Shown one piece after another: positions 8,344 through 14,017 of a DNA stretch of 27,453 nt. The position numbers and the translations under genes are program-made. Source of the DNA: a virus; the IMG/VR virus record IMGVR_UViG_3300042923_000274, positions 1 through 27,453 of that record; one strand, written 5' to 3'. The first letter of the stretch is position 1; each line of letters starts with the position of its first letter. A model generated the notes under the pieces. That model was not told the DNA's origin. It was given only the letters and a program-made list of their open reading frames with translations, and did no database searches.

Positions 8344-9117
8344 TCAGTGGCGAGCCCTGTGCCAACGGGATCCCTCTTGGTGAAGGTCAAGCGCGATGTG
8401 ACAGGGCTTGCACCTGGGGCTGTAGTGGTCTGCGTCGAGCGCGTATGGACCATCCGGAGAGTCGATCTCTGCCTCGGCATCGTGGTTGTATGACCAGTCC
8501 TGTGCGGGAAGACCGCAGTCCACACACGCGTGTTCGGCTGCTCTCCCGTGTTCTTTGACGATGCGGGCGTGCCACCCCGCGTATCCAACCGCGTCACCGA
8601 CCCACCACGGGTGGCCTTCACCACTGGGCGGGCCGCCTCGCAGCACGACAAGCGGGTCACCGTTGAGCCGGTTCCTGCGTGCATGGAGTTCGCACAGGCC
8701 CTTCGATTCCTTGGGCCGATCGCACCCGTCGATTTCGCACGGGCCGATCTGCCGCTGCCGGAGGGTGATGTGCGGGCTGCCGTGGCGCCGTTGGCGTGCG
8801 GCGTGCATGGCACACATGCCGCTGTTCTCCTCGGCTTCGGAACAGTCGTGCACAGTGCAGGATCCGCGCCTGTGCCATGGTGCTGCGGCGAGGGTTGAGT
8901 TGCGGTAGAGCCGGTAGTAGTGCATCTCACACCATTGGTTGGTGGTCGAGCGTGGGTTCCGGTCACAATCGTCCGCCTGGCATGTCTCGTAGCGCGCGGC
9001 CATGTATTCGGGGTCGCCGTGGTGATACCAGCGCTGGTAGTGCTTTCCGCACCATCCACGCCTCCGGGCGGGTGCGTCGCAGGTGTCAATCGTGCAGGGC
9101 TTAGCTGTCTTGTTCAT
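8344..9117 (-). CDS. HNH endonuclease with four zinc-knuckle modules
   Basis: The protein has 257 residues. The N-terminal two thirds is a tandem array of four C-x4-C-x9-11-C-x2-H modules (C8/C13/C23/H26, C46/C51/C63/H66, C87/C92/C102/H105, C127/C132/C142/H145), about 40 residues apart. Each is followed by an R-rich turn ending in G(D/S)P or similar, as in RWYHHGDP, RQRRHGSP and RNRLNGDP. The C-terminus has an HNH-type core: CVDCG (198-202), YNHD (210-213), then DADHYSPRCKPCH (228-240). The likely role is a site-specific, possibly homing, nuclease with the modules contacting DNA. The ATG at 9117 has AAGGGA just upstream, directly next to the 3' pairing strand of the structured leader. Confidence 0.75.
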   Translation of the reverse strand: MNKTAKPCTIDTCDAPARRRGWCGKHYQRWYHHGDPEYMAARYETCQADDCDRNPRSTTNQWCEMHYYRLYRNSTLAAAPWHRRGSCTVHDCSEAEENSGMCAMHAARQRRHGSPHITLRQRQIGPCEIDGCDRPKESKGLCELHARRNRLNGDPLVVLRGGPPSGEGHPWWVGDAVGYAGWHARIVKEHGRAAEHACVDCGLPAQDWSYNHDAEAEIDSPDGPYALDADHYSPRCKPCHIALDLHQEGSRWHRARH

Positions 9118-9129
9118 GGGTTGTTCCCT

Positions 9130-9203
9130 TGTCGGCGGGTACAGAAAATGCCCACCGCGACGGGAGCTAGCCGTCCGTGGGCACTCATCCCCGACAGGAT
9201 GAG
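9130..9203 (-). ncRNA. Structured mRNA leader, copy 1 (HNH-associated)
   Basis: The transcript of this segment, 13 nt before the HNH start, can fold into two hairpins. Hairpin 1 has a 7-bp stem CTCATCC/GGATGAG with loop TGTCGG (9184-9203). Hairpin 2 has GCCCAC/GTGGGC around an inner GACGG/CCGTC stem and a loop CTAGCTC (9150-9182). The hairpin-1 loop TGTCGG is perfectly complementary to CCGACA at 9135-9130, immediately upstream of the AAGGGA ribosome binding site, so a pseudoknot next to the start is possible. A second copy lies at 10064-10139. A cis-acting control element of the nuclease gene is the simplest reading. The function is inferred. Confidence 0.65.
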
Positions 9204-9206
9204 CAG

Positions 9207-9557
9207 CTATTGGTCGAGTCGGAATCCTCCGGGCTGGTTGCGGGCAGTCTCACGGTCATGGTCGGGCTTGCAGACGCCCCGGCCGTGAGCCGGGTCGTTC
9301 GGGTCCATGCCACGTTCCTCGAGCTGCTTGCGGCTTAAGGGCCAGTGGTCCGCGACGGTCGCCAAAGCGAGTCCACAGAGAACACACACCGGGTCACGTC
9401 GCAGTACGGCTGCCCGGAATCGTCGGTGTCCGGCAGTGCTGTACGGGTTACCTTCCGGCCGGCGCGCTTTGTCGGCTGCTCTGCGGTGCTGTATGCAGCG
9501 CGAGCCCTCGGACGTGGGGTACATGGTCGGACACCCGCTTACGGAGCAAACCCTCAC
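9207..9557 (-). CDS. HNH endonuclease, small phage type
   Basis: This 116-residue protein has a first zinc-like part, CSVSGCPTMYP ... RCIQHRRAAD (C-x4-C, then C-x2-H), and an HNH core: RRDPVCVLCGLALATVADHW (C-x2-C, then the D-H pair) and 'AHGRGVCKPDHDRETARNQPGG'. Small HNH proteins of this form often sit near phage terminases and some are needed for packaging-site cleavage. Here it lies about 1 kb upstream of the small terminase gene, so that role is possible but unproven. The GTG start at 9557 overlaps the previous stop as GTGA. A longer open frame upstream is a shadow of the neighbouring HNH gene. Confidence 0.75.
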   Translation of the reverse strand: MRVCSVSGCPTMYPTSEGSRCIQHRRAADKARRPEGNPYSTAGHRRFRAAVLRRDPVCVLCGLALATVADHWPLSRKQLEERGMDPNDPAHGRGVCKPDHDRETARNQPGGFRLDQ

Positions 9558-10051
9558 GCGGCTCGCTTTGTCCTGAGTCGTAGGGCTCGGGCGTGCTGCT
9601 TCGAGATGCCGAACATGCGTCCCAGTTCCGCGTCGTTGCCGACATGGTCTGCGACCGCCCTCAACTCCTCGACCTGGGAGTCGGTGAGCTTCGCCGATCG
9701 GTGGCTTTCGCCTCTCGCGGAAACCCTGCGCCCCTTGGCGTCCATGTCCCGCATGTTGTCCAGTTGCGTGCCTAGGAACAGGTGGGATGTATCGCAGCAC
9801 GGAGGGTTGTCGCATCGGTGGAGTACATTCATCCCATCGGGGATCGGGCCGTGTTCAAGCATCCATGCCACACGGTGGGTCGATTCGTACCCTGCACCGC
9901 GGGCGCCTCGGGACATGTGTCCATGTCCGAACGCTATGGTCGATCCTTGCCACTCGAGGCAGCCGCTCGCGGCGCGGATGAGTTTCTGGTTGAGCCTGTC
10001 GACGACGGTGGAACTGAAGCCGAGGGCGATCAGTGGCGTGACGTTCTGCAT
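9554..10051 (-). CDS. HNH endonuclease with C-terminal HTH
   Basis: This 165-residue protein has the HNH_3-like layout: CLEWQG (31-36), a basic strand around 'GYESTHRVAW', then VLHRCDNPPCCDTSH (76-90) followed by LFLGTQLDNMRDMDAKGR. The C-terminal part (about 116-160: SHRSAKLTDSQVEELRAV, then ELGRMFGISKQHARALR) looks like the NUMOD/AP2-type helix-turn-helix that homing nucleases use to read their target. The start ATG at 10051 has GGGGAG 6 nt upstream, and that site abuts the structured leader. Its stop overlaps the next HNH gene (GTGA), so the two nucleases are coupled. Confidence 0.82.
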   Translation of the reverse strand: MQNVTPLIALGFSSTVVDRLNQKLIRAASGCLEWQGSTIAFGHGHMSRGARGAGYESTHRVAWMLEHGPIPDGMNVLHRCDNPPCCDTSHLFLGTQLDNMRDMDAKGRRVSARGESHRSAKLTDSQVEELRAVADHVGNDAELGRMFGISKQHARALRLRTKRAA

Positions 10052-10063
10052 GGTTTCTCCCCA

Positions 10064-10139
10064 TGTCGGTGGGTACAAGAAATGCCCACCGCGACGGGAG
10101 CTAACCGTCCGTGGGCTCTCGCACCCCGACAGGTGCAAG
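10064..10139 (-). ncRNA. Structured mRNA leader, copy 2 (HNH-associated)
   Basis: Second copy of the leader at 9130-9203. Hairpin 2 (10084-10116) differs from copy 1 by a single loop base (TTAGCTC for CTAGCTC). Hairpin 1 keeps its TGTCGG loop, but its stem is CTTGCACC/GGTGCGAG instead of CTCATCC/GGATGAG, so both strands have changed together. CCGACA, complementary to the loop, is again present (10069-10064) directly before the GGGGAG ribosome binding site of the HNH gene starting at 10051. Compensatory change plus invariant loop and partner argue for selection on RNA structure. A match to a published phage RNA motif is possible but could not be tested. Confidence 0.65.
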
Positions 10140-10165
10140 CAGTCTCAATGTCGAAGGGAAATGTG

Positions 10166-10238
10166 CTGGCTCGGCAGGGTTCGAACCTGCGCGCTTCCGA
10201 TTAACAGTCGGATGCTCTGCCTACTGAGCTACAAGCCA
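10166..10238 (-). tRNA. tRNA-Asn (GUU)
   Basis: A complete 73-nt cloverleaf: acceptor TGGCTTG/CGAGCCA plus discriminator G, D arm GCTC/GAGC, anticodon arm TCCGA-CTGTTAA-TCGGA with anticodon GTT, variable loop AGCGC, T arm GCAGG-TTCGAAC-CCTGC. The CCA end is not encoded. All stems pair, apart from one G-U in the acceptor. It lies 27 nt upstream of the leader of the HNH gene, likely co-transcribed with tRNA-Thr. Confidence 0.95.
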
Positions 10239-10504
10239 ATGCACACCCAGCCAGAGGCAGATGAGGTCTTGACTCATCCGCATGGCGGGTGGCTGGTGCA
10301 GCAGTTTTGGTTTGGACTCACCTGACGGACCACCGCGTGAAACCGTTCAGCCGACCTAAATACCTCACGGAGCAGTATCGGCAAATGCTTCCTGAGAGGG
10401 GAAAGTGTCTGCGTCCCCTGCAAGGGCTGGTAGCTGACCGTGTGCCCTACACCTCGCATCGGCACCTTGTCGTGAAACCCGTTTGCAGACGGGAGCGAGG
10501 TATG
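10239..10504. other. Spacer between the two tRNA genes
   Basis: These 266 bases lie between tRNA-Thr and tRNA-Asn. I see no gene with a credible start, codon pattern or overlap coupling, and no third cloverleaf. There is a short hairpin after tRNA-Thr (10478-10493), and GATGAG/CTCATC forms a 6-bp hairpin just upstream of tRNA-Asn. It could hold processing signals for the tRNA transcript. Confidence 0.5.
10475..10493 (-). terminator. Weak terminator-like hairpin after tRNA-Thr
   Basis: On the minus strand CCCGT-CTGCAA-ACGGG is followed directly by TTT, 12 nt after the tRNA-Thr 3' end. The 5-bp stem and short T run make this a weak intrinsic terminator at best. A processing hairpin is equally possible. 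Confidence 0.35.
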
Positions 10505-10578
10505 TGCCGCCACGAGGTCTCGAACCCCGCACCCTCCGCTTACAAGGCGGACGCTCTAGCCAGATGAGCTATGGCGGC
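10505..10578 (-). tRNA. tRNA-Thr (UGU)
   Basis: A complete 74-nt cloverleaf: acceptor GCCGCCA/TGGCGGC plus discriminator A, D arm GCTC/GAGC, anticodon arm TCCGC-CTTGTAA-GCGGA with anticodon TGT, variable loop GGGTG, T arm CGGGG-TTCGAGA-CCTCG. No CCA is encoded. The UGU anticodon reads ACA, a rare codon in GC-rich hosts, which fits the usual pattern of phage tRNAs. Confidence 0.95.
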
Positions 10579-10610
10579 AGTGGTGTGGTTTGCGCCGTCA
10601 CCTCGGCGAG

Positions 10611-10639
10611 ATACGGAACCCCCTACGGTTGCGTGTCAA
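10611..10639 (-). promoter_or_regulatory. Candidate promoter for the tRNA genes
   Basis: Minus-strand TTGACA (10639-10634), a perfect -35 hexamer, is followed after 17 nt by CCGTAT (10616-10611), a weak -10. Transcription would start near 10604, about 26 nt before tRNA-Thr. The -35 overlaps the stop codon of the upstream small gene. The exact -35 and ideal spacing support it and the poor -10 does not. Confidence 0.35.
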
Positions 10640-10899
10640 TCGTCTTCTTCGTCGTCGTCTGCGTCGTACGATGCCGCGTCAATCCACGTGGCGTGGAGGC
10701 GTTGGGCGTAGTCGAGGAGACCTGACGTGTTGTGTACGGGTTGGCCGTAGGGCCATTCCCGCATGTAGTAGCCGTTGCGGTCCTCAGCGTGGACCCCGTA
10801 GACCATGAGTACCCATTCGGTGCTGTACGCGCCGGGGAACTCGTCGGAGAAGTGGTTGGCGATCGCGGTTTCGAGGGCTTCTTTGGTGGTGTCGCTCAT
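10636..10899 (-). CDS. Hypothetical acidic protein
   Basis: The product is an 87-residue protein, MSDTTKEALETAIANHFSDE at the start and a D/E-rich tail (YDADDDEEDD). I do not recognise a family. The middle has several aromatic residues (STEWVLMVYGVHAEDRNGYY), suggesting a small folded domain. The ATG overlaps the stop of the preceding gene as ATGA, and the in-frame extension upstream is a shadow. It is the last protein gene before the tRNA pair. The acidic tail could suggest a DNA-mimic or protein-binding role, but nothing in the sequence shows this. Confidence 0.65.
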   Translation of the reverse strand: MSDTTKEALETAIANHFSDEFPGAYSTEWVLMVYGVHAEDRNGYYMREWPYGQPVHNTSGLLDYAQRLHATWIDAASYDADDDEEDD

Positions 10900-11051
10900 C
10901 GGTCGTACTGCCAGAACACTCGGCCGCCTGCACCGTCGCACTTGTGTGGGCCGGCATGACCAGCAGGCAGGTAGCAGGTGAGGTTGTCGGATTCGATAAC
11001 AAGGGTCGCCGTGCAGTGCTCACCCATCGTTCTCCCTGGAACGTCCGTCAT
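10896..11051 (-). CDS. Small Cys/His protein, hypothetical
   Basis: The product has 51 residues: MTDVPGRTMGEHCTATLVIE, then LTCYLPAGHAGPHKCDG. The pattern C-x5-Y..GH-xx-H-x-C is common in small actinobacterial and phage proteins with a putative zinc site (C-x-LPAGH-xxxH). No function is known to me. The ATG at 11051 has AGGAAG 6 nt upstream, and both ends overlap neighbours as ATGA, which supports it as a real gene despite its length. Confidence 0.65.
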   Translation of the reverse strand: MTDVPGRTMGEHCTATLVIESDNLTCYLPAGHAGPHKCDGAGGRVFWQYDR

Positions 11052-11218
11052 GTGAGCTTCCTGCCGGCAGTACGCATGTACCGATCCGCCAGATATCGGC
11101 GCTCGAGGAAGTTGAGCCCGTCGTTGCCGTCGAAACGGCGCGGGAGGCGCGTCCACCACGGCAGCCCGAGCGAGTATTCGGGCGAGTATTCGTGTTCTTT
11201 CTCGGTTGCGTCGCTCAT
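11048..11218 (-). CDS. Hypothetical 56-residue protein
   Basis: A small gene of 56 codons, from MSDATEKEHEYSPEYSLGLP to the C-terminus RYMRTAGRKLT. No family is recognised. The acidic N-terminus is followed by a W-W-T-R-L-P-R-R basic stretch. It starts at an ATG that overlaps the upstream stop (TGATG) and its stop overlaps the next ATG (ATGA). The exact fit into the overlap chain is the main support. Confidence 0.6.
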   Translation of the reverse strand: MSDATEKEHEYSPEYSLGLPWWTRLPRRFDGNDGLNFLERRYLADRYMRTAGRKLT

Positions 11219-11316
11219 CAGTCGTACCCCCGGTCGAACTTGTCGTCACAACACGCATCTGCGGCTATCTGCGTCGCGTACCGGGACGTGCAATCCGGGC
11301 ACTCGAACTCAGACAT
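11218..11316 (-). CDS. Tiny zinc-ribbon-like protein
   Basis: A 32-residue product, MSEFECPDCTSRYATQIAAD then ACCDDKFDRGYD. The ECPDC and CC pairs suggest a single metal-binding knuckle. The ATG at 11316 has GGGGAAG 6 nt upstream, and the stop overlaps the next start as TGATG. The function is unknown. Its first part resembles half a C2-type zinc ribbon. Confidence 0.55.
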   Translation of the reverse strand: MSEFECPDCTSRYATQIAADACCDDKFDRGYD

Positions 11317-11362
11317 GGGCGCTTCCCCTAAGTGAGTGCACTGAGCTTTCGCCCCCTGTATA

Positions 11363-11382
11363 GACCTGTTTGAACTCAGGTC
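11363..11382. promoter_or_regulatory. Inverted repeat near a TATACA box
   Basis: GACCTG and CAGGTC form perfect 6-bp arms around an 8-nt spacer, overlapping the stop of the HNH gene. On the minus strand TATACA, close to a -10 consensus, overlaps its edge at 11364-11359, but no good -35 lies at 16-18 nt. It could be an operator or a 3' hairpin for the HNH message. Weak evidence. Confidence 0.25.
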
Positions 11383-11860
11383 AGATGCTTGCGGTACGCC
11401 GCAACGACGGACTGAACCTTGAGGGAGCCACCCGCTCAGTGTGAGTGCGGATCGCGTGGCAATTTGCGCAGACGACTTCACACTTGGCGATCTCTGCGAC
11501 CACCTGCGACATCGTCTGGTTGGTGAATGAACCGATGTTGAAGAGCTTCTGGCTCGGGTCCAGGTGGTCGAACTGCATCACGTAGGACGGGTAGCGAACC
11601 CCGCAGTCAGCGCAGGGGATGTCTTTCGCCTGAGTGATGACGGCACGGATCTCAGCCCGCGTTACCCCTCGCACTCGAGCGTCATACCGGCGCTTAGAGC
11701 CGGTGCCGCGCACGTTATTGCACGAGTTGCAGAGGTTGCAGTACCCCGTGTGGACCTGCTGCCCATCCACCTTGTTGTAGCTCTTCTTGTAGCGGGATAG
11801 ATCGTCGGAACGGAGGCCGCAATCCACGCACCGCGGCGATGTGTTCTTCGACCGCGGCAC
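11381..11860 (-). CDS. HNH endonuclease
   Basis: This 159-residue protein has a zinc-binding N-terminus (CVDCG at 11-15, then YCNLCNSCNN) and an HNH core: IPCADCGVRYPSYVMQFDHL (C-x2-C, then the D-H catalytic pair), 'DPSQKLFNIG' and 'CEVVCANCHAIRTHTER' (C-x2-C-H). It belongs to the free-standing HNH nucleases common in phages, often mobile. The start is GTG at 11860 with GTGAAG upstream. It stands somewhat apart, with 95 nt of non-coding sequence before it, unlike the coupled genes around it, which is compatible with later insertion. Confidence 0.82.
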   Translation of the reverse strand: MPRSKNTSPRCVDCGLRSDDLSRYKKSYNKVDGQQVHTGYCNLCNSCNNVRGTGSKRRYDARVRGVTRAEIRAVITQAKDIPCADCGVRYPSYVMQFDHLDPSQKLFNIGSFTNQTMSQVVAEIAKCEVVCANCHAIRTHTERVAPSRFSPSLRRTASI

Positions 11861-11955
11861 TATGCTTCACCGTTCGTCGTGTCCGTGTTCACAGGTTTCC
11901 CGTTCCCCCTCGGACTCAAAACGCACCCCACACGCACACAAAAACGGGCCGAACA

Positions 11956-12144
11956 TCACACGCCACGTTCAAGCAGCACCCGCAACCCCTCATCCCACGT
12001 ATCAACGAGTGGTTTCGCCCACCATGCGACCGTCAACGGGATGAGTGGGAGGAAACCGGGGGCAACCATGGCCATGATGGTGATGGTTGTTCCGGCTGCG
12101 ATGAACCCTGCGATCGCGTACAGGATCACCCGGAACGGGTTCAT
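11956..12144 (-). CDS. Small membrane protein
   Basis: This 62-residue protein has one or two predicted membrane segments: FRVILYAIAGFIAAGTTITI (4-23) and a second hydrophobic stretch IMAMVAPGFLPLIPLTVAWW spanning about 23-42. A charged C-terminus follows (DTWDEGLRVLLERGV). It is likely inserted in the inner membrane. No known holin or superinfection-exclusion motif is visible. It overlaps the preceding gene as ATGA, supporting the start at 12144. Confidence 0.6.
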   Translation of the reverse strand: MNPFRVILYAIAGFIAAGTTITIMAMVAPGFLPLIPLTVAWWAKPLVDTWDEGLRVLLERGV

Positions 12145-12347
12145 GGCATGTCCAACATGAACCGGAAGTCACGGATCCGGGTAGCGACCTCAACGAGCTT
12201 CGCTTCACCTATCGCGTAGTGATGGGCGCACCAGAGAAGGCCGGTGCCGTTCACTGTCGTGGATACCCATGCCTGCGCCCCACACTCGAGGCCATCGCAA
12301 CGGTCGGCCGCAACAGGACGCCACTCGCTCAGGGATTCGTCGTCCAT
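12141..12347 (-). CDS. Small zinc protein, DUF7455-like
   Basis: The product has 68 residues with DRCDGLECGAQAWVSTTVNG then LLWCAHHYAIGEAKL. The pattern D-R-C-D-x2-x-C-x-AQA-x-V ... L-x-WC-x-HH is that of small actinobacterial DUF7455-type proteins, which are thought to bind one zinc. Their function is unknown. Here the first pair is C-x3-C rather than the usual C-x2-C. The stop overlaps the membrane protein's start as ATGA. Confidence 0.65.
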   Translation of the reverse strand: MDDESLSEWRPVAADRCDGLECGAQAWVSTTVNGTGLLWCAHHYAIGEAKLVEVATRIRDFRFMLDMP

Positions 12348-12362
12348 GGCGGCACCGCCCGT

Positions 12363-13508
12363 CTAGAGCACCGTGAGTGAAGACAGGTCGAACCCGTCCT
12401 CAGTGATGTCGAACACGAGCAGGCCCGCGTCGGAGTCGCCGGCGCCAACGTTGCGGAACCATGCGGATCCGTTGTCCGTGGTGCAAGCCTGAAGCCACCA
12501 CTTCTGACGTCCCGTGTTCGGGTTGCGACCCGAGGGGAGGACGGTGAGGTGGTGGTAGTGGCCGGTGAGGAGGATGTCGGCGCGTGCAGTGGGCATTCCG
12601 CCGTGCTGCTGCTTCTGCCACCAGTCGACCGCGCGCCCTGACGAGAACTGGTTCCCGTGAACAACACCAAGGCCGGTGCCGAGGACGTCGAGGACTACGG
12701 ATTCGTCGTAGTCGCCGGGGAACGTCCAGTGGGCGTCGATCCCGGCGGCTTCAACCACCTTGCGGGTCTGCTTGTGGACGAAGAGCCCGAGGTCGTCGCC
12801 GGCCCGTCCAAGCTGCTGCTTACCCGACCGCCACTGTGTGTGGTTCGACGGGATGCAGACGACATCGACACGGCCGTGACGCTGCATGACCTCGATGAAC
12901 CGGTACAGTTCGGTTCCGGCGAGGTCCATCTGCTGCGACAGGGACAGGTCGTTCGTGAAGGCGGGGTTGCCGCCTGACTCGAACCCCTCGAACAGGTCGC
13001 CGACCTCAGCGAGGACGGTCCTGGACGGTTTCCGTGTCTTCAGATGTGCCGCGAGACGGTCACGCATCCCCGCAAGCCGATCAATCAGCTCCGGGGTGCC
13101 GCCTCGGTGGTCTACCTTGCCCGCTTGAACGTCCGAAAGTGCAACGACAGTAACTCGGCTGTCAGCCGTGCCCCTGATGGGGCTTCTCGGTTTGCGTTTT
13201 GCTTCGGCGTAGAGGGCAGGCAGGTCAATGGCCTCTTCGCCGGCCGTGATCGACTCGAAGGCGAAGAAGAAGCTGTAGGTGTCTTCCTTGTCGTGGAACG
13301 TCTTCGTCCACTGGGAGACTTTGCCGACAATGCGGAAAGCGTCGGGATCGAGACCGGCGAGCGTGAGCAGTTCACGATAGTCGGTGACCATGCGCCGGAC
13401 GGGGCCGGTTGCTGCCGTGCCGCCGGTCTCGTCGAACTCGGCGTGCTGCTGGTACTTCTTGGGCGGCATGGGGGTCGCGAGCTCGTTGATGTCGTCAGAG
13501 AGACTCAC
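12363..13508 (-). CDS. Calcineurin-like metallophosphoesterase (MRE11-like)
   Basis: This 381-residue enzyme has a phage-specific N-terminus (1-115) followed by the two-metal phosphoesterase fold: ALSDVQAGK (123-131, Asp126 and Gln128 where most family members have D-x-H), EVGDLFEG (168-175), IPSNHTQWR (219-227), VHGNQFSSG (283-291) and LTGHYHH (314-320). Related phage proteins are annotated as MRE11-like nucleases or generic phosphoesterases, so a role in DNA end processing is plausible but the substrate is not shown. The gene overlaps a small HTH-type gene upstream by 14 nt, suggesting the pair acts together. Confidence 0.82.
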   Translation of the reverse strand: MSLSDDINELATPMPPKKYQQHAEFDETGGTAATGPVRRMVTDYRELLTLAGLDPDAFRIVGKVSQWTKTFHDKEDTYSFFFAFESITAGEEAIDLPALYAEAKRKPRSPIRGTADSRVTVVALSDVQAGKVDHRGGTPELIDRLAGMRDRLAAHLKTRKPSRTVLAEVGDLFEGFESGGNPAFTNDLSLSQQMDLAGTELYRFIEVMQRHGRVDVVCIPSNHTQWRSGKQQLGRAGDDLGLFVHKQTRKVVEAAGIDAHWTFPGDYDESVVLDVLGTGLGVVHGNQFSSGRAVDWWQKQQHGGMPTARADILLTGHYHHLTVLPSGRNPNTGRQKWWLQACTTDNGSAWFRNVGAGDSDAGLLVFDITEDGFDLSSLTVL

Positions 13509-13716
13509 GACGGCTCACAATCGTCTCGCGCGTGATCGGAATGCCGTGCTTCTGAGACAGCAGCCGGGCAAGCGGGTTTGCGGGGATCGATTCGTCCTCG
13601 ATCGCTGCGAGGACTTGCGTGCGCTTGTCGTCGGGCGCCAGGGCGAGCCACTGATCGAACGTCCGGGGCTTCCCTGCCTTCAGTGCGGCGATGTCGCCTG
13701 CGAGTTCGTGAGACAT
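13495..13716 (-). CDS. Small HTH-like DNA-binding candidate
   Basis: A 73-residue protein, MSHELAGDIAALKAGKPRTF at the start and a C-terminal segment (PANPLARLLSQKHG, then ITRETIVSRRESL) that looks like a helix-turn-helix: an alanine/leucine helix, a G turn, then a recognition-type helix ending in basic residues. The ATG at 13716 has GGGGGT 5 nt upstream. It is the first gene downstream of the promoter near 14.0 kb (apart from a doubtful small frame) and overlaps the phosphoesterase gene. It may target that enzyme to DNA. This is inference. Confidence 0.6.
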   Translation of the reverse strand: MSHELAGDIAALKAGKPRTFDQWLALAPDDKRTQVLAAIEDESIPANPLARLLSQKHGIPITRETIVSRRESL

Positions 13717-13988
13717 CAGTACCCCCAGGGGGTCGGGTGTCACTCCCACAAGCCGGGAGCGGCACGGGGAATGAGAAAGGGTGCCGACCTACAGCCACCC
13801 GTGTGGGTGCTGGCTCCGGCTATGACAGGCTGCGCGTTTGCGGCGGCGACTTATGCCTGTGGTTGTGATGATGGCCGGCTCATGGGCTGCGGCCGTCTCT
13901 ACCCGCTTCGGCGCCTCTGGGTGGACACACAACGGGGAGTTGGTTAAACGAAGAAGGCGGCGGACAAAGTCCACCACCATCGATACAC
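13717..13988 (-). other. Long leader with hairpins, no confident gene
   Basis: About 270 nt between the promoter near 14.0 kb and the small HTH-like gene. It contains a near-perfect palindrome GGCGGAC-AAA-GTCCACC (13959-13975, one G-U if RNA) just after the predicted transcription start. Further down there is a bulged 8-bp hairpin (13792-13812, CAGCACCC/GGGTGCTG-like), followed by CACCC-TTTCTC, which resembles a weak terminator. One 63-codon frame (listed separately) is doubtful. The length and structure would suit an attenuated or regulated leader. Confidence 0.4.
13789..13980 (-). CDS. Doubtful 63-codon frame, possibly leaderless
   Basis: An open frame (MVVDFVRRLLRLTNSPLC..., ending SRSQHPHGWL) whose ATG would be the second or third transcribed base if the predicted promoter is right. 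Leaderless messages are common in actinobacteria, so the arrangement is suggestive. The composition (His, Arg and Ser rich, no hydrophobic core) is that of random GC-rich DNA and there is no recognisable family, so it may be non-coding. Confidence 0.2.
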   Translation of the reverse strand: MVVDFVRRLLRLTNSPLCVHPEAPKRVETAAAHEPAIITTTGISRRRKRAACHSRSQHPHGWL

Positions 13989-14017
13989 ATCATGACAGAT
14001 ATGACAGATTTTGTCAA
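13989..14017 (-). promoter_or_regulatory. Promoter with tandem operator-like repeats
   Basis: The minus strand has TTGACA (14017-14012, perfect -35), a 17-nt spacer and CATGAT (13994-13989, 4 of 6 to the -10 consensus). The spacer and -10 contain two adjacent exact copies of ATGACAGAT (plus strand 13992-14000 and 14001-14009). TGACA/TGTCA forms an inverted repeat (14002-14006 and 14012-14016). This looks like a sigma-70-type promoter covered by a repressor or activator site. It overlaps the stop of the HTH gene encoded just upstream, whose product is an obvious candidate regulator. Confidence 0.6.

Noticed and set aside
8156-8365. 69-codon frame between small terminase and HNH
   Set aside because: It spans the perfect stem-loop, overlaps the HNH 3' end, has a Pro/Leu-rich translation without motif and no clear ribosome binding site.
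8067-9089. A 340-codon minus-strand frame over the HNH and terminase-small region
   Set aside because: Thr/Pro/Arg-rich, out of frame with the zinc-knuckle HNH gene and crossing the stem-loop gap; a reading-frame shadow.
9130-10139. Interpretation of the leaders as guide RNAs of an IscB/OMEGA system
   Set aside because: The downstream HNH proteins lack a RuvC domain, bridge helix and size of IscB, and the elements lie 5' and next to the ribosome binding site.
9345-10325. A 326-codon plus-strand frame
   Set aside because: It is antisense to two HNH genes, and runs through the structured leader and a tRNA gene, so cannot be coding.
10274-10567. Small frames on both strands between the tRNA genes
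   Set aside because: No credible composition or overlap coupling; the plus-strand one runs into tRNA-Thr.
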